DNA of 64,000 nt from JAUVRX01 sp049664225 (GTDB lineage Bacteria > Acidobacteriota > Thermoanaerobaculia > Multivoradales > JAHEKO01): assembly GCA_049664225.1 (NCBI GenBank), contig JBATEX010000212.1, positions 19,662 through 83,661 of the forward strand, in the 5' to 3' direction. This document shows, piece after piece, positions 51,556 to 60,263 of the stretch. Below the pieces are notes generated by a model, which saw nothing but the letters and a program-made list of their open reading frames with translations, was not told the origin of the DNA and ran no database searches. Within the stretch, counting starts at the first letter, position 1. Each line of letters starts with the position of its first letter. Both the position numbers and the translations under genes were made by a program.

Positions 51556-52203
51556 CTATTCGGTGAGAGCTCTCAGAGCCTCCAGTGTCTCCGCGGGATC
51601 GGGCCGCACAGTGTAGTCCGGGTCGATGCGGGCGTGGCGAACGATTCCGTCACGGTCGATGATGTAGCGCGCAGGCATGGGCAGGGTCCAGCTGTCGTCG
51701 CCGTTGTCGGCTTCGAGGTCGGTACCGAACTCCAAATACAGTTGCTTGAGGTCGTCCGGCAGCTGCCAGCGAAGCCCGTAGCTCGCCGCGACTTCGTTGC
51801 CTGGATCACGCAGAAGATCGAAGGCCAATCGATGCTTCTTCACCAGCTCCTCAGCCACCTTTGGGAGTACGGGCGAGACTGCGATCAGCTGTGCGCCAAG
51901 GGTCTCGAAGTCTCCATAAGCTTTGTTCAGAGCGTCCAGCTCCGCGTTGCAATACGGTCACCATCGACCGCGGAAGAAGGTCAGGACGACGGGACCGCGT
52001 GAGTGAGCCTCGGAGAGACAGATCTCCCCTCCTGAGCTTCCCTTAAGCCGGAAGTCGGGTGCCTGCTGACCCTCGCGAACGGCGCGTTCCGCGATTCCCG
52101 TGTCTCTAAGGTCCCGCGTTGCCCGGTGCATCACCGCGAGAGCCGCGGCGGGGGCCTGAGCTTCGAATCCAGCCCTGATTCGGTCGAGTTGGTCTTGTAG
52201 CGT
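51556..52203 (-). CDS. Peroxiredoxin-like protein, candidate selenoprotein (UxxC)
   Basis: One frame encodes a full peroxiredoxin-like (AhpC/TSA) protein, interrupted only by one TGA at 51958-51960. Before it: LQDQLDRIRAGFEAQ, MHRATRDLRDTGIAERAVR, GQQAPDFRLKGSSG, VVLTFFRGRW. After it: PYCNAELDALNKAYGDFETL, then KKHRLAFDLLRDPGNEVAAS, LKQLYLEFGTDLEADNGDDS and LPMPARYIIDRDGIVRHARI. Homologues have WCPYCN here, so TGA replaces exactly the first active-site Cys (codon 82). A SECIS-like hairpin follows (51928-51944). The start is odd: ACG 52203 has AAGGAG 8 bases upstream, while the nearest ATG is out of frame. Either a Sec enzyme with a non-canonical start or a gene in early decay; I favour the former at about 60 percent. 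Confidence 0.6.
51928..51944 (-). promoter_or_regulatory. Candidate bacterial SECIS hairpin
   Basis: Starting 14 bases after the TGA on the coding strand, CGGAGC and GCTCTG pair (six base pairs including one G-U) around the 5-base loop TGGAC. The loop Gs are 21-22 bases after the TGA. Bacterial SECIS elements need a small apical loop with a G near its start, about 16-37 bases after the UGA, so geometry and loop sequence agree. Confidence 0.5.
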
Positions 52204-52318
52204 CGCGCATTTCTCCTTCTTTGACAGATCGTTTGTTGCTGCAGCTCCTATCCTAGTCGACCTGGCGAGGGCCGGATAAACTGACCAGGTCCGCCGAGAA
52301 GTTGTGGACAAGGACGAC

Positions 52319-52801
52319 ATGAAGTTCCTGCTCGAGACTCCGACCCGATTCAAATGGACCCTGAGTCTGTACCCACCACTTTGGGGTACGGGCATCTGGG
52401 TCGAGCACGTCTCCGAGAACTTCCGTGAAGTCGTCGTGACCATGGCTTCCCGGTTCTACAACCGCAATGCGTTCGGGGCCCATTTCGGCGGCAGCCTGGC
52501 GGCCATGACGGATCCGTTTCCGACCCTGATGTTGATGAGGGTGTTGGGTCCCGATTACCGGATCATCGACTCCGAAACGAATATTCAGTTTCTGGCTCAG
52601 GCCCGGGGAAGAGTGAAGGCCCACTTCTCAATTGGTGACGAGATGCTGGCCGAGATCCACGCCGCGACGGCGGGCGGTGACAAATACACTGCGGTCTTCC
52701 CTGTGGAGATCACTGACGAAGAGGGAGCGGTAGTGGCGAAGGTCGACAAAGGAATCTACATTCGCCTGCGGCGGGAGCTTCGCCCCGCGGTGACTGGGTA
52801 G
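52319..52801 (+). CDS. DUF4442 hotdog-fold protein (thioesterase-like)
   Basis: 160 residues from ATG 52319, with AAGGA 5 bases upstream (GTG 52304 is an alternative). The central block NRNAFGAHFGGSLAAMTDPF, then FPTLMLMRVLGPDYRIID and ETNIQFLAQARGRVKAHF, is characteristic of DUF4442, a hotdog-fold family related to acyl-CoA thioesterases such as PaaI/YiiD. Substrate unknown. It is divergent from the selenoprotein candidate, and a weak -10 (TATGAT) for the next gene lies about 50 bases after its stop. Confidence 0.85.
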   Translation: MKFLLETPTRFKWTLSLYPPLWGTGIWVEHVSENFREVVVTMASRFYNRNAFGAHFGGSLAAMTDPFPTLMLMRVLGPDYRIIDSETNIQFLAQARGRVKAHFSIGDEMLAEIHAATAGGDKYTAVFPVEITDEEGAVVAKVDKGIYIRLRRELRPAVTG

Positions 52802-52889
52802 GTCCGGGTCACCATCACCGCGCACCTGACAATGATCAGGGTCTGTCTTTGTATGATAGGCCTGTTCCTGAGAGGAAGGAGGCAATTCC

Positions 52890-54182
52890 ATGGGTACCTG
52901 GAGACAGCTTTCGAAGATAGGGCTCTTGGCTGTGTGTTTGTCGGTGAGCCTGCTGCTGAGTTCGCCGGCAGGAGCTGCAGAGTTCAAGACCGGCAAGGAA
53001 GTGACGATCGAGAAGGACGAGGTTATCGAAGACGACCTCTACATGACGGGCGAGACCATGACGGTCAAGGGCACAGTGAAGGGCGATGTCGTGGCTTCGG
53101 GCAAGATGGTGAGAATCGAGGGCGTCGTCGAAGGTGACGTCATGGCGGCGGGTCAGGCGGTAGTGATCGACGGCGAGGTCCGTGACGACGTGCGCATTGC
53201 CGGAATGACGCTCAAGTTGGGAGAGGGAGCCAGTGTGGGAGACGACCTGTTTACTGCAGGGTTCAGCTTCGAGAGTGCCGCGGGAAGTCGAGTAGGCGGG
53301 AAGACGATTGTCACCGGATATCAAGCTCTCATTGCAGGTGAGCACCAGGAGGATCTTCAGGCGGCGTTAGTCGGTCTGCGAATCGAAGGCAGGGTTGCGG
53401 GCGATGTCGACGCCGCGGTCGAGAGTGAAGCCGGTCCGGCCTGGTGGACCCAGTTCATGCAATCCCCGGTACCGCTGCCAGATGTCGGTCCCGGACTGAC
53501 CCTGGGAACGGCTGCGCGTGTGGGCGGCGACCTCTCGTACAAGTCGATGAGTGCTGCGGAGATCGCCGACGGTGCTCGTGTGACCGGGGAGACCCGACAT
53601 GATGTCAAGGAGACGACCGCGAAGCCTGAGGTCGGCATGGGTCAGAAGCTCGGCAGGACTCTCCGGTGGTTTGTGGCGCTGTTCCTGTTTGGAGCGATTC
53701 TGCTCTGGCTGGTGCCCGACAAGATGAACGGGGTCGCCAAAGCCGTCTTGGAGCGCCCGGTGGCGAGCCTCGGTTGGGGTGTTGTCACGCTAATCGGATT
53801 TCCGCTGGCCATGACGCTGGTCCTCGTGGTGACCCTCGTGTTGGCAATGATCTTTGGCTTCATGACCTTGGGGAAGTTGGTGGCTCTGGTCGTCATTCTA
53901 GGTTTGCTGATCGAGATTCTGCTGGTGACGAAACTGTGGATTGCCGTCAGCTTTTTGGCTCCGGTGGTCGTCTCCTTTGCGGGTGGGCGCTTTCTCATGA
54001 CGCGAGGAGGGGCCGTCGAGAAGAGCCGCTACCTGAGTTTGCTCGTGGGTTTGGCTTTGCTTGCGTTGTTCGGCCTGGTTCCATTCGTCGGAGCCCTTGT
54101 GTGCTGGCTGGTGGTGCTCATCGGCCTCGGAGCATGCTCTTACTGGGCGGTTCGGTATCTCGCACGTCCTGGCACTGATTGA
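52890..54182 (+). CDS. Bactofilin-like polymer-forming membrane protein
   Basis: 430 residues. Signal peptide (IGLLAVCLSVSLLLSSPAGA), then a beta-helix repeat region with glycine-spaced turns (DDLYMTGETMTVKGTVKGDV, then VASGKMVRIEGVVEGDVMAA, VVIDGEVRDDVRIAGMTLKL), the fold of bactofilins. From about 255 there are four to five transmembrane helices (FVALFLFGAILLWLVPDKM, VTLIGFPLAMTLVLVVTLV, LVALVVILGLLIEILLVTKL, LLVGLALLALFGLVPFVGAL). Unlike cytosolic bactofilins the repeat faces the periplasm. GGAAGGAGG is 7 bases before the ATG, and TATGAT at 52852 may be its -10. Probably an envelope shape or integrity protein. Confidence 0.8.
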   Translation: MGTWRQLSKIGLLAVCLSVSLLLSSPAGAAEFKTGKEVTIEKDEVIEDDLYMTGETMTVKGTVKGDVVASGKMVRIEGVVEGDVMAAGQAVVIDGEVRDDVRIAGMTLKLGEGASVGDDLFTAGFSFESAAGSRVGGKTIVTGYQALIAGEHQEDLQAALVGLRIEGRVAGDVDAAVESEAGPAWWTQFMQSPVPLPDVGPGLTLGTAARVGGDLSYKSMSAAEIADGARVTGETRHDVKETTAKPEVGMGQKLGRTLRWFVALFLFGAILLWLVPDKMNGVAKAVLERPVASLGWGVVTLIGFPLAMTLVLVVTLVLAMIFGFMTLGKLVALVVILGLLIEILLVTKLWIAVSFLAPVVVSFAGGRFLMTRGGAVEKSRYLSLLVGLALLALFGLVPFVGALVCWLVVLIGLGACSYWAVRYLARPGTD

Positions 54183-54250
54183 CGGGCCTCCCAAAGCTCG
54201 TCTCTGACACGGACTGAACAGGGCTCACTCGACTGCACGGAGGGAGAATC

Positions 54251-55120
54251 ATGAGCAGATGGCTCCTCATCGCGTTGCTGGGTCTTGGCCCCTCGGTTTC
54301 GGCCTACGCTCAGCGCGCTACGACCGTTGCTTCGACGACGACAACCGCCACGATCGGCTCTGCGGATGGGGTGCCCATCGCCTACACCTCGACCGGGACA
54401 GGAACGCCGGCAATCGTCTTCATCCATGGAGGCTACGCGGATCAGAGCTTCTGGAAAGAGCAGATCGAGCCCTTGTCCGATCGCTTCCAGGTAGTCACGC
54501 TTGATCTCGCCGGGCACGGCTCCTCGGGCAAGCGGCACCGTGAGTGGACCATGGACATGTATGGTGAGGACGTCCGCTCGGTGGTCAGGGCGCTCGACCT
54601 CGAGTCCGTGATTCTTGTCGGCAACTCGCTCGGCGGTCCCGTGGCCCTCGCCGCGGCCAAGAAGCTGCCGGCAATAGTCCGGGGAGTCATCGCCGTAGAC
54701 ACGTTTCAGGATATCCAGAGTGAGTGGAAAGTGGAGGCGCGCCAGGCCTATGTTCAGGCCCTGACAGATGACTTCCCGGCGACGTGTGAGGTGATGGTGA
54801 AGCAGCTGCTTCTCGAGGGCACGGATCCGGATCTCTACTCGTGGGTCGAGGACAGGATGTGCGGGTTCGATCCGGAAGTCGCTCCGCGTGTCGTCGAGGG
54901 GTTCTTGGAATATGACCTGGCAGCGGAGTTCGCCGAGGCCGAGGTGCCGATCCGGGCGATCCTGGGTGAGACCATTCCCCTGAATCTCGAGGGCAACCGC
55001 GAGCTCAGACCCGGCTTCGATGCGGTCGTGATGGAGGGCTGCGGGCACTACCCGATGCTCGAGCGGCCAGAGGAGTTCAACCGACATCTCGTGGCCTACA
55101 TCGAGGAGCTCGGGAGATGA
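54251..55120 (+). CDS. Exported alpha/beta hydrolase
   Basis: 289 residues with a signal peptide (WLLIALLGLGPSVSAYAQ). Oxyanion region IVFIHGGYADQSFWKEQIEP, then TLDLAGHGSSGKRHREWTM. The nucleophile Ser is in VILVGNSLGGPVALAAAKKL (GNSLGG). The His is in EGCGHYPMLERPEEFNRHLV. It is a serine esterase/hydrolase of the general abhydrolase type, periplasmic or secreted. The strong AGGGAG ribosome site is 7 bases before the ATG. It follows the bactofilin-like gene by 68 bases; no substrate can be proposed. Confidence 0.85.
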   Translation: MSRWLLIALLGLGPSVSAYAQRATTVASTTTTATIGSADGVPIAYTSTGTGTPAIVFIHGGYADQSFWKEQIEPLSDRFQVVTLDLAGHGSSGKRHREWTMDMYGEDVRSVVRALDLESVILVGNSLGGPVALAAAKKLPAIVRGVIAVDTFQDIQSEWKVEARQAYVQALTDDFPATCEVMVKQLLLEGTDPDLYSWVEDRMCGFDPEVAPRVVEGFLEYDLAAEFAEAEVPIRAILGETIPLNLEGNRELRPGFDAVVMEGCGHYPMLERPEEFNRHLVAYIEELGR

Positions 55121-55674
55121 AGAGAAGGCCGGTTTCACCAATGGCAGCTACCGTTCTCATGGTGATCTCTGTGCTGCCGCAGGCTCTTGGCTCGGCCTCG
55201 ACAGGCTGACAGTCATCTCTTGGCGAGTCTGCACCAGCCGGTCCGCCGCGGTGCTGTCGCTGGCAGCGGGCGTAGGCTCGCCGGAGGCTTGTCCTCCTGA
55301 GCCCCTGGAGGGCTGACAGCGATGATGCTGGCAACAGCGAAGACGCTCAGGTAGCGAAGGACTCTTGTGGGCACTGTCATGGTGACCGGGTCCTCGAGAG
55401 AAGCTCAGCCAACCGAACTCGCGGCCGAGAAGGCAAAGCCGGCGAGATGGCTTCGCAGACCTCTCGCTCCCGCCATGCAAACATCGATTGAGAAGCTACG
55501 GCATTCGCCGCATTGGTTCTCTTGGATCACCACCCCGTGAGGCGGGTCTGGAGCACCGTCCTACGGGTGGTGCGCTTGTGGCTTGATCTGCCTAGACTAA
55601 TCCTGCAGGTTTCCCTGCCTGGAGAGATAGTCTGGCCAACTCACTCACAAAACCCAATCTTGCGAGGTGTGAGA
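55121..55674. other. 554-base gap before the hydrogenase operon
   Basis: The first half contains the doubtful reverse-strand remnant at 55213-55380. The second half has no coding sequence I trust. A short hairpin-like CAGG/CCTG pair lies near 55605-55620. No -24/-12 (sigma54) element with correct spacing and no clear -35/-10 for hoxF could be identified. A regulated promoter here is expected but not visible to me. Confidence 0.4.
55213..55380 (-). pseudogene. Possible frameshifted remnant of a small exported protein
   Basis: ATG 55380 opens a 55-codon frame with an obvious signal peptide: MTVPTRVLRYLSVFAVASII, then AVSPPGAQEDKPPASLRP. A shifted frame continues with PAASDSTAADRLVQTRQEMT before ending. 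GAGGA lies 11 bases before the ATG. It could be a short real exported peptide or the start of a decayed gene; I lean to decay because a better-looking continuation is in another frame. Confidence 0.35.
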
Positions 55675-57507
55675 ATGAGCACCACTCAGGAGAGAACGGT
55701 CCCCTCGATCTGTGAGTCGTTCGGCAACGAGCGTTCGCGGATGATGGATATCGTTCTGGAAGTCCAAGACAAGCTCGGTTGTGTCGACGCAGAAACGATC
55801 GACGCCATTGCTGCGGCCACCGACGCTCCGAGGGTGGACGTCGAGAGCGTCGTGTCTTTCTACTCCTTCACCAGCCAGAAGCCCAAGGGGAAGGTCGTCA
55901 TTCGGCTCAGTAGTGACGTTCCAGACATCATGGCGGGAGCGCTGGATGTCGCCAGGGGACTCGAAGAGGAGCTGGGCATCCGCTTCGGGGAGACGACGCC
56001 AGACGGCATGTTCACTCTCGAGTGGACGTCCTGCATAGGCATGTCCGATCAGGCTCCGGCCGCTCTGGTCAACGGGCTGGTGATGCCGAGCCTGGGGCCG
56101 GGAACGGCTCGTCGTGGAGTCCAGATTCTTCGCGAGCGCAACAACCTGGAGGATCTCCAGGGCACCCTGATTCGCGAATACGGGGACGGGAAGAACTCGC
56201 ACGACCTGGTCAGGGCGGCGGTTCGCAACAACATTCGGCAGCCTGGAAAGGTCATCTTCGGCCGGATGGAGTCCGGCGCGGGTCTGATCAAAGCCCTGGC
56301 CATGAGCCCTGCCGAGGTCATTCGCGGAATCAAGACCGCTCGGTTGCGGGGCCGAGGTGGGGCGGGGTTTCCCACCGGCATGAAATGGGAGTTCACTCGT
56401 GCGGCAGGGGGCGACGATCGAACCATCATCTGCAACGCGGATGAAGGCGAGCCGGGCACCTTCAAGGACCGCGTCATTCTGACCGAACGTCCGGACCTTC
56501 TGTTCGAGGGCATGACGATCGCGGGCTATGCAATTGGAGCCAAGATCGGTCTGCTGTATCTGCGTGCCGAGTACAGCTACCTCCGTGAGTATCTCGAGCA
56601 TGTTCTCGAGCGGAGACGCGAACAGCGCCTGTTGGGAAGGAAAGTCTGCGGAAAGGAAGGGTTCGAGTTCGACATTCGCATCCAGATGGGAGCTGGGGCC
56701 TACATTTGCGGGGAAGAGACGGCTCTGATCAGCTCGTGCGAAGGCCTGCGGGGTGATCCGAAGAACCGACCTCCATTTCCGGCGCAGCACGGCTATCTGG
56801 GCACTCCTACTTCAGTCAACAACGTCGAAACGCTGTGTTGCGTGGCGCCGATTCTCGAAATGGGCCCCGGTTGGTTCTCCTCCATCGGGTCGGCGGGCAG
56901 CACGGGCACCAAGCTGCTCAGCATCTCTGGCGACTGCATGCGCCGCGGGGTCTACGAGGTACCGTTCGGCACTACACTGCGGGAGGTCTTCGAGATGTGC
57001 GGGGCGTCCGAGCCTGCCGCGGTGCAGGTTGGAGGTCCCAGCGGACAGATGGTCGGCCCCGACGACTACGCCCGCGAGATCTGCTTCGACGATCTGGCCA
57101 CCGGTGGGTCCCTGATGATCTTCGGGCCGCGGCGCGATCCCCTCGAGATCGCTTCGCAGTTCATGGAGTTCTTCATCGAGGAGAGTTGTGGCTACTGCAC
57201 CCCTTGTCGCGTCGGCAATGTGCTGCTGAAAGAACGGCTCGACAAGATCCTGGCAGGGCTGGGGGAGGAATCGGACCTGGAGTACCTGCAGGAGCTGGCG
57301 ACGACGATCAAGACGACCAGTCGCTGTGGACTCGGCCAGACATCAGCCAATCCCGTGCTCTCGACCATCGAAAACTTCAAGATGCTCTATGAGCGGCTTC
57401 TGAAGGAACCGGAAGAGGGACGGCAGCGCAGCTTCGACATCCAGACCGCCCTGAGCCAAGCCCAGGATCTGACCGGGCGTGAATCGGTCCACTTCAAGCA
57501 AGCGTAG
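55675..57507 (+). CDS. hoxF: NAD-reducing hydrogenase diaphorase subunit HoxF
   Basis: About 610 residues, a NuoE-NuoF fusion as in group 3d [NiFe] hydrogenases. The NuoE-like part (1-165) has only one of four expected [2Fe-2S] Cys (WTSCIGMSDQAPAALVNG; the usual second Cys of that pair is Ser, and VVIRLSSDVPDI lacks the first pair), so this cluster is probably absent. The NuoF-like part has the FMN motif GRGGAGFPTGMKWEFTRAA, the NAD motif GAGAYICGEETALISSCEG, and four 4Fe-4S Cys in ESCGYCTPCRVGN and TSRCGLGQTS. It transfers electrons from HoxYH/HoxU to NAD. GAGG is 8-9 bases before ATG 55675. First gene of hoxFUYHW; no hoxE is present. Confidence 0.95.
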   Translation: MSTTQERTVPSICESFGNERSRMMDIVLEVQDKLGCVDAETIDAIAAATDAPRVDVESVVSFYSFTSQKPKGKVVIRLSSDVPDIMAGALDVARGLEEELGIRFGETTPDGMFTLEWTSCIGMSDQAPAALVNGLVMPSLGPGTARRGVQILRERNNLEDLQGTLIREYGDGKNSHDLVRAAVRNNIRQPGKVIFGRMESGAGLIKALAMSPAEVIRGIKTARLRGRGGAGFPTGMKWEFTRAAGGDDRTIICNADEGEPGTFKDRVILTERPDLLFEGMTIAGYAIGAKIGLLYLRAEYSYLREYLEHVLERRREQRLLGRKVCGKEGFEFDIRIQMGAGAYICGEETALISSCEGLRGDPKNRPPFPAQHGYLGTPTSVNNVETLCCVAPILEMGPGWFSSIGSAGSTGTKLLSISGDCMRRGVYEVPFGTTLREVFEMCGASEPAAVQVGGPSGQMVGPDDYAREICFDDLATGGSLMIFGPRRDPLEIASQFMEFFIEESCGYCTPCRVGNVLLKERLDKILAGLGEESDLEYLQELATTIKTTSRCGLGQTSANPVLSTIENFKMLYERLLKEPEEGRQRSFDIQTALSQAQDLTGRESVHFKQA

Positions 57508-57515
57508 GGATCATC

Positions 57516-58238
57516 ATGAACAACAACAATCAGAAGATCTCGTTGACCATCGACGGCGTCGAAGTTCAAGGCAAACCAGGTCAGACGATTCTGGAAGCCG
57601 CAGAGGCCGCCGCCGTCTATATTCCCAGGCTCTGTTGGATGAAGAACCTCACTGCCGCCGGCAGCTGCCGGGTCTGCTCGGTGCGAGCCAACGGTCGAGT
57701 TCAATCTGCCTGCACCCAGCCCATCGGACCGGGGATGGTCGTCGAGAACGACACCGAAGAGCTGCGGGAGCTGCGCCGCAACCTCATCGACATGCTGTTT
57801 GTCGAGGGAAACCACTTTTGCATGTTCTGCGAGAAGAGTGGTGAGTGCGAGCTGCAGGCTCTGGCCTACCGGTTCGGGATCACGGCTCCCAAGTACCCCT
57901 TCATGTTTCCGCAGCGGGATCTGGACGCCAGCCATCCGGAGATCTTCGTGGACCGCAACCGGTGCATTCTCTGTGGGCGGTGTGTGCGAGCCTCTAGGGA
58001 GCTCGATGGCAAGCATGTCTTCGGCTTCGTAGGGAGGGGAACCACGAAACGAGTGGCGGTCAATGCTCCGGACAATCTGGCTCAAACGGATGCGGAAGCT
58101 GACGATCAGGCCGTGGCCGCGTGTCCGACCGGCTCGCTGTTGGTCAAACGTGTCGGCTACGCGGTGCCCGTCGGCCAGAGGAAGTTCGACCGCTCACCTA
58201 TCGGTTCCGAGATCGAGAGCTCGGATGTGCAGGACTGA
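57516..58238 (+). CDS. hoxU: NAD-reducing hydrogenase subunit HoxU
   Basis: 240 residues, a NuoG N-terminal homologue. The [2Fe-2S] ferredoxin-like domain reads IPRLCWMKNLTAAGSCRVCS with a fourth Cys in SACTQPIG. The NuoG-type HCx motif is HFCMFCEKSGECELQALAYR. A 4Fe-4S site reads NRCILCGRCVRA with its fourth Cys in AACPTGSL. HoxU links HoxF to HoxY electronically. It starts 8 bases after hoxF; the ribosome site is weak (AGGGA). Confidence 0.95.
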   Translation: MNNNNQKISLTIDGVEVQGKPGQTILEAAEAAAVYIPRLCWMKNLTAAGSCRVCSVRANGRVQSACTQPIGPGMVVENDTEELRELRRNLIDMLFVEGNHFCMFCEKSGECELQALAYRFGITAPKYPFMFPQRDLDASHPEIFVDRNRCILCGRCVRASRELDGKHVFGFVGRGTTKRVAVNAPDNLAQTDAEADDQAVAACPTGSLLVKRVGYAVPVGQRKFDRSPIGSEIESSDVQD

Positions 58239-58248
58239 GGAGCAGATC

Positions 58249-58794
58249 ATGGCAAAACCCAAAGTTGCAACGACCTCTCTGTGTGGCTGCTTCGGCTGCC
58301 ACATGTCCCTTCTCGATATCGACGAGCGAATCCTCGAGCTCGTACAGTTGATCGATTTCGACCGCTCACCTATCAATGACATCAAGAGCATCGAAGGGCC
58401 AGTGGACATCGGACTGATCGAGGGGGGCTGCTGCAACGAGGAGAACGTCAAGGTTCTGCAGGATTTCCGCAAGCACTGCAAGATACTGATCTCCGTCGGT
58501 GACTGTGCGATCAATGGCGGGATTCCGGCGATGCGCAACATGGTGCCGCTCGAGGAGTGCTACGCGGAGGCCTTCCTGAATGGTCCGACCGTGGTCAATC
58601 CGAGTGGCAAGGTGCCCGACGACGAGGAGATTCCCCTGCTGCTCAATCAGGTCTATCCGTGTCACGAAGTGGTGAAGGTCGACTATCACCTGCCGGGCTG
58701 TCCGCCCTCTGCTGACACGCTATGGGAGGCTCTGACTGCCCTGCTGACCGATCGACCGATGGAGCTCTCCTACGAACTGGTCAAGTACGACTGA
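58249..58794 (+). CDS. hoxY: [NiFe] hydrogenase small subunit HoxY
   Basis: 181 residues, with GGAG 6-9 bases before ATG 58249. The proximal 4Fe-4S cluster Cys are in SLCGCFGCHMSLLDIDE, EGGCCNEENVKVLQDF-like context, SVGDCAINGGIPAMRN and HLPGCPPSADTLWEALTAL. The short length and single cluster are characteristic of HoxY of bidirectional hydrogenases. It pairs with HoxH to form the hydrogenase moiety and passes electrons to HoxU. No twin-arginine signal, so the enzyme is cytoplasmic. It starts 10 bases after hoxU. Confidence 0.95.
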   Translation: MAKPKVATTSLCGCFGCHMSLLDIDERILELVQLIDFDRSPINDIKSIEGPVDIGLIEGGCCNEENVKVLQDFRKHCKILISVGDCAINGGIPAMRNMVPLEECYAEAFLNGPTVVNPSGKVPDDEEIPLLLNQVYPCHEVVKVDYHLPGCPPSADTLWEALTALLTDRPMELSYELVKYD

Positions 58795-58811
58795 GCAAGG
58801 AAACGAAGACC

Positions 58812-60263
58812 ATGGCAAGCACACAGACCAAACGTATCGTGATCGAGCCCGTGACGCGAGTCGAGGGCCACGGCAAGGTCTCCATCCTGATGGACGAGAA
58901 CAATCGGGTCGAGCAGGCTCGTCTGCACATCGTCGAGTTCCGCGGATTCGAGCGTTTCATCCAGGGACGCCCCCTCTGGGAGCTGCCGGTGCTGGTACAG
59001 CGACTGTGTGGGATCTGCCCTGTCAGTCACCACCTCTGCGCTGCCAAAGCCGTCGACGGCATCATCGGCGCCGAGAACCTGACACCGACGGCCGAGAAGA
59101 TGCGCCGCCTGATGCACTACGGCCAGATGTTCCAGTCGCATGCGCTGCACTTCTTCTACCTGGCGTCACCCGATCTTTTGTTCGGATTCGATGCGCCGGT
59201 GGAAAAGCGCAATGTCATCGGGGTAATCGCCGAGCACCCTGATCTGGCGGTACAGGGCGTGATGATGCGGAAGTTCGGCCAGGAGATCATCAAGGCGACG
59301 GCCGGCAAGAAGGTGCATGGCACCGGAGCCATTCCTGGTGGCATCAACAAGAACCTGTCGATCGAGGAGCGGGACGCGCTCCTGGCCGACATGGATCAGA
59401 TGATGGAATGGAGCCTCGAGTCGGTGAAGATCGCCAAGAACTACACACTGGAGAATCTGGACTCGGTGGCCGAGTTCGGATCCTTCGACTCGAATCACCT
59501 GTCGATCGTTCGAGAGGACGGCGCCATGGACCTCTACGACGGCAAGCTCCGGGCGGTGGACGCGATCGGTGCGACGATCATCGACCAGGTGGACCCGCTG
59601 GACTATCTCGACGTTATCGCCGAAGAGGTTCGTCCCTGGTCCTACATGAAATTCCCGTATCTGACGCCGATCGGGTCGGAAGATGGTTGGTACCGGGTAG
59701 GACCCTTGGCGCGAGTCAACACCTGCGACTTCATCGACACCCCGCAGGCGGAAGTGGCCCGCCAGGAGTTCATGGGCCTGACCGATGGCAATCCCAGCAA
59801 CGTGACCATGGCCTACCACTGGACCCGCATGATCGAACTGCTACATGCGGCCGAGAAAATCCAGGAGCTGCTGCACGATTCCGATCTGCAGGGAGAGGAC
59901 CTGGTGGTACCGGCCGGTGATCGGCGCGGAGAGTACGTGGCGATGATCGAGGCACCGCGAGGCACGCTGACGCACCACTACCAGGTGGACGAGAACGATC
60001 AGGTCACCATGGCGAATCTGATTGTCTCGACGACCTGCAACAACGAGGCGATGAATCGTGCGGTGCGCAAGATCGCGGACGATCATCTCTCCGGAGTGCC
60101 TGAGATCACAGAAGGTCTGCTGAACAACATCGAGGTGGGCATCCGAGCCTACGACCCCTGCCTGTCGTGTGCCACCCACGCTCTCGGTCAGATGCCCCTC
60201 GAGGTAACCCTCTTCGACGCCGTGGGTGAAGTCGTCGACCAAAGAGTGCGATCTTCACGATGA
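58812..60263 (+). CDS. hoxH: [NiFe] hydrogenase large subunit HoxH
   Basis: 483 residues from ATG 58812 (AAGGAAACG upstream). The Ni-Fe ligands are intact: N-terminal RLCGICPVSHHLCAAKAVDG (CxxC) and C-terminal DPCLSCATHALGQMPLEV (CxxC, then His). About 27 residues follow the His, the C-terminal extension normally removed after nickel insertion by the endopeptidase HoxW, whose gene overlaps the hoxH stop by 4 bases. Together with HoxFUY it oxidises hydrogen and reduces NAD, or runs in reverse. The maturation genes hypABCDEF are not in the window. Confidence 0.97.
   Translation: MASTQTKRIVIEPVTRVEGHGKVSILMDENNRVEQARLHIVEFRGFERFIQGRPLWELPVLVQRLCGICPVSHHLCAAKAVDGIIGAENLTPTAEKMRRLMHYGQMFQSHALHFFYLASPDLLFGFDAPVEKRNVIGVIAEHPDLAVQGVMMRKFGQEIIKATAGKKVHGTGAIPGGINKNLSIEERDALLADMDQMMEWSLESVKIAKNYTLENLDSVAEFGSFDSNHLSIVREDGAMDLYDGKLRAVDAIGATIIDQVDPLDYLDVIAEEVRPWSYMKFPYLTPIGSEDGWYRVGPLARVNTCDFIDTPQAEVARQEFMGLTDGNPSNVTMAYHWTRMIELLHAAEKIQELLHDSDLQGEDLVVPAGDRRGEYVAMIEAPRGTLTHHYQVDENDQVTMANLIVSTTCNNEAMNRAVRKIADDHLSGVPEITEGLLNNIEVGIRAYDPCLSCATHALGQMPLEVTLFDAVGEVVDQRVRSSR

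Noticed and set aside
55560..55674. Sigma54 (-24/-12) promoter before hoxF
   Set aside because: TGGCTTGATCTGCC has GG and GC only 8 bases apart instead of 10.
55645..56790. 381-codon reverse frame opposite hoxF
   Set aside because: hoxF is unmistakable on the + strand.
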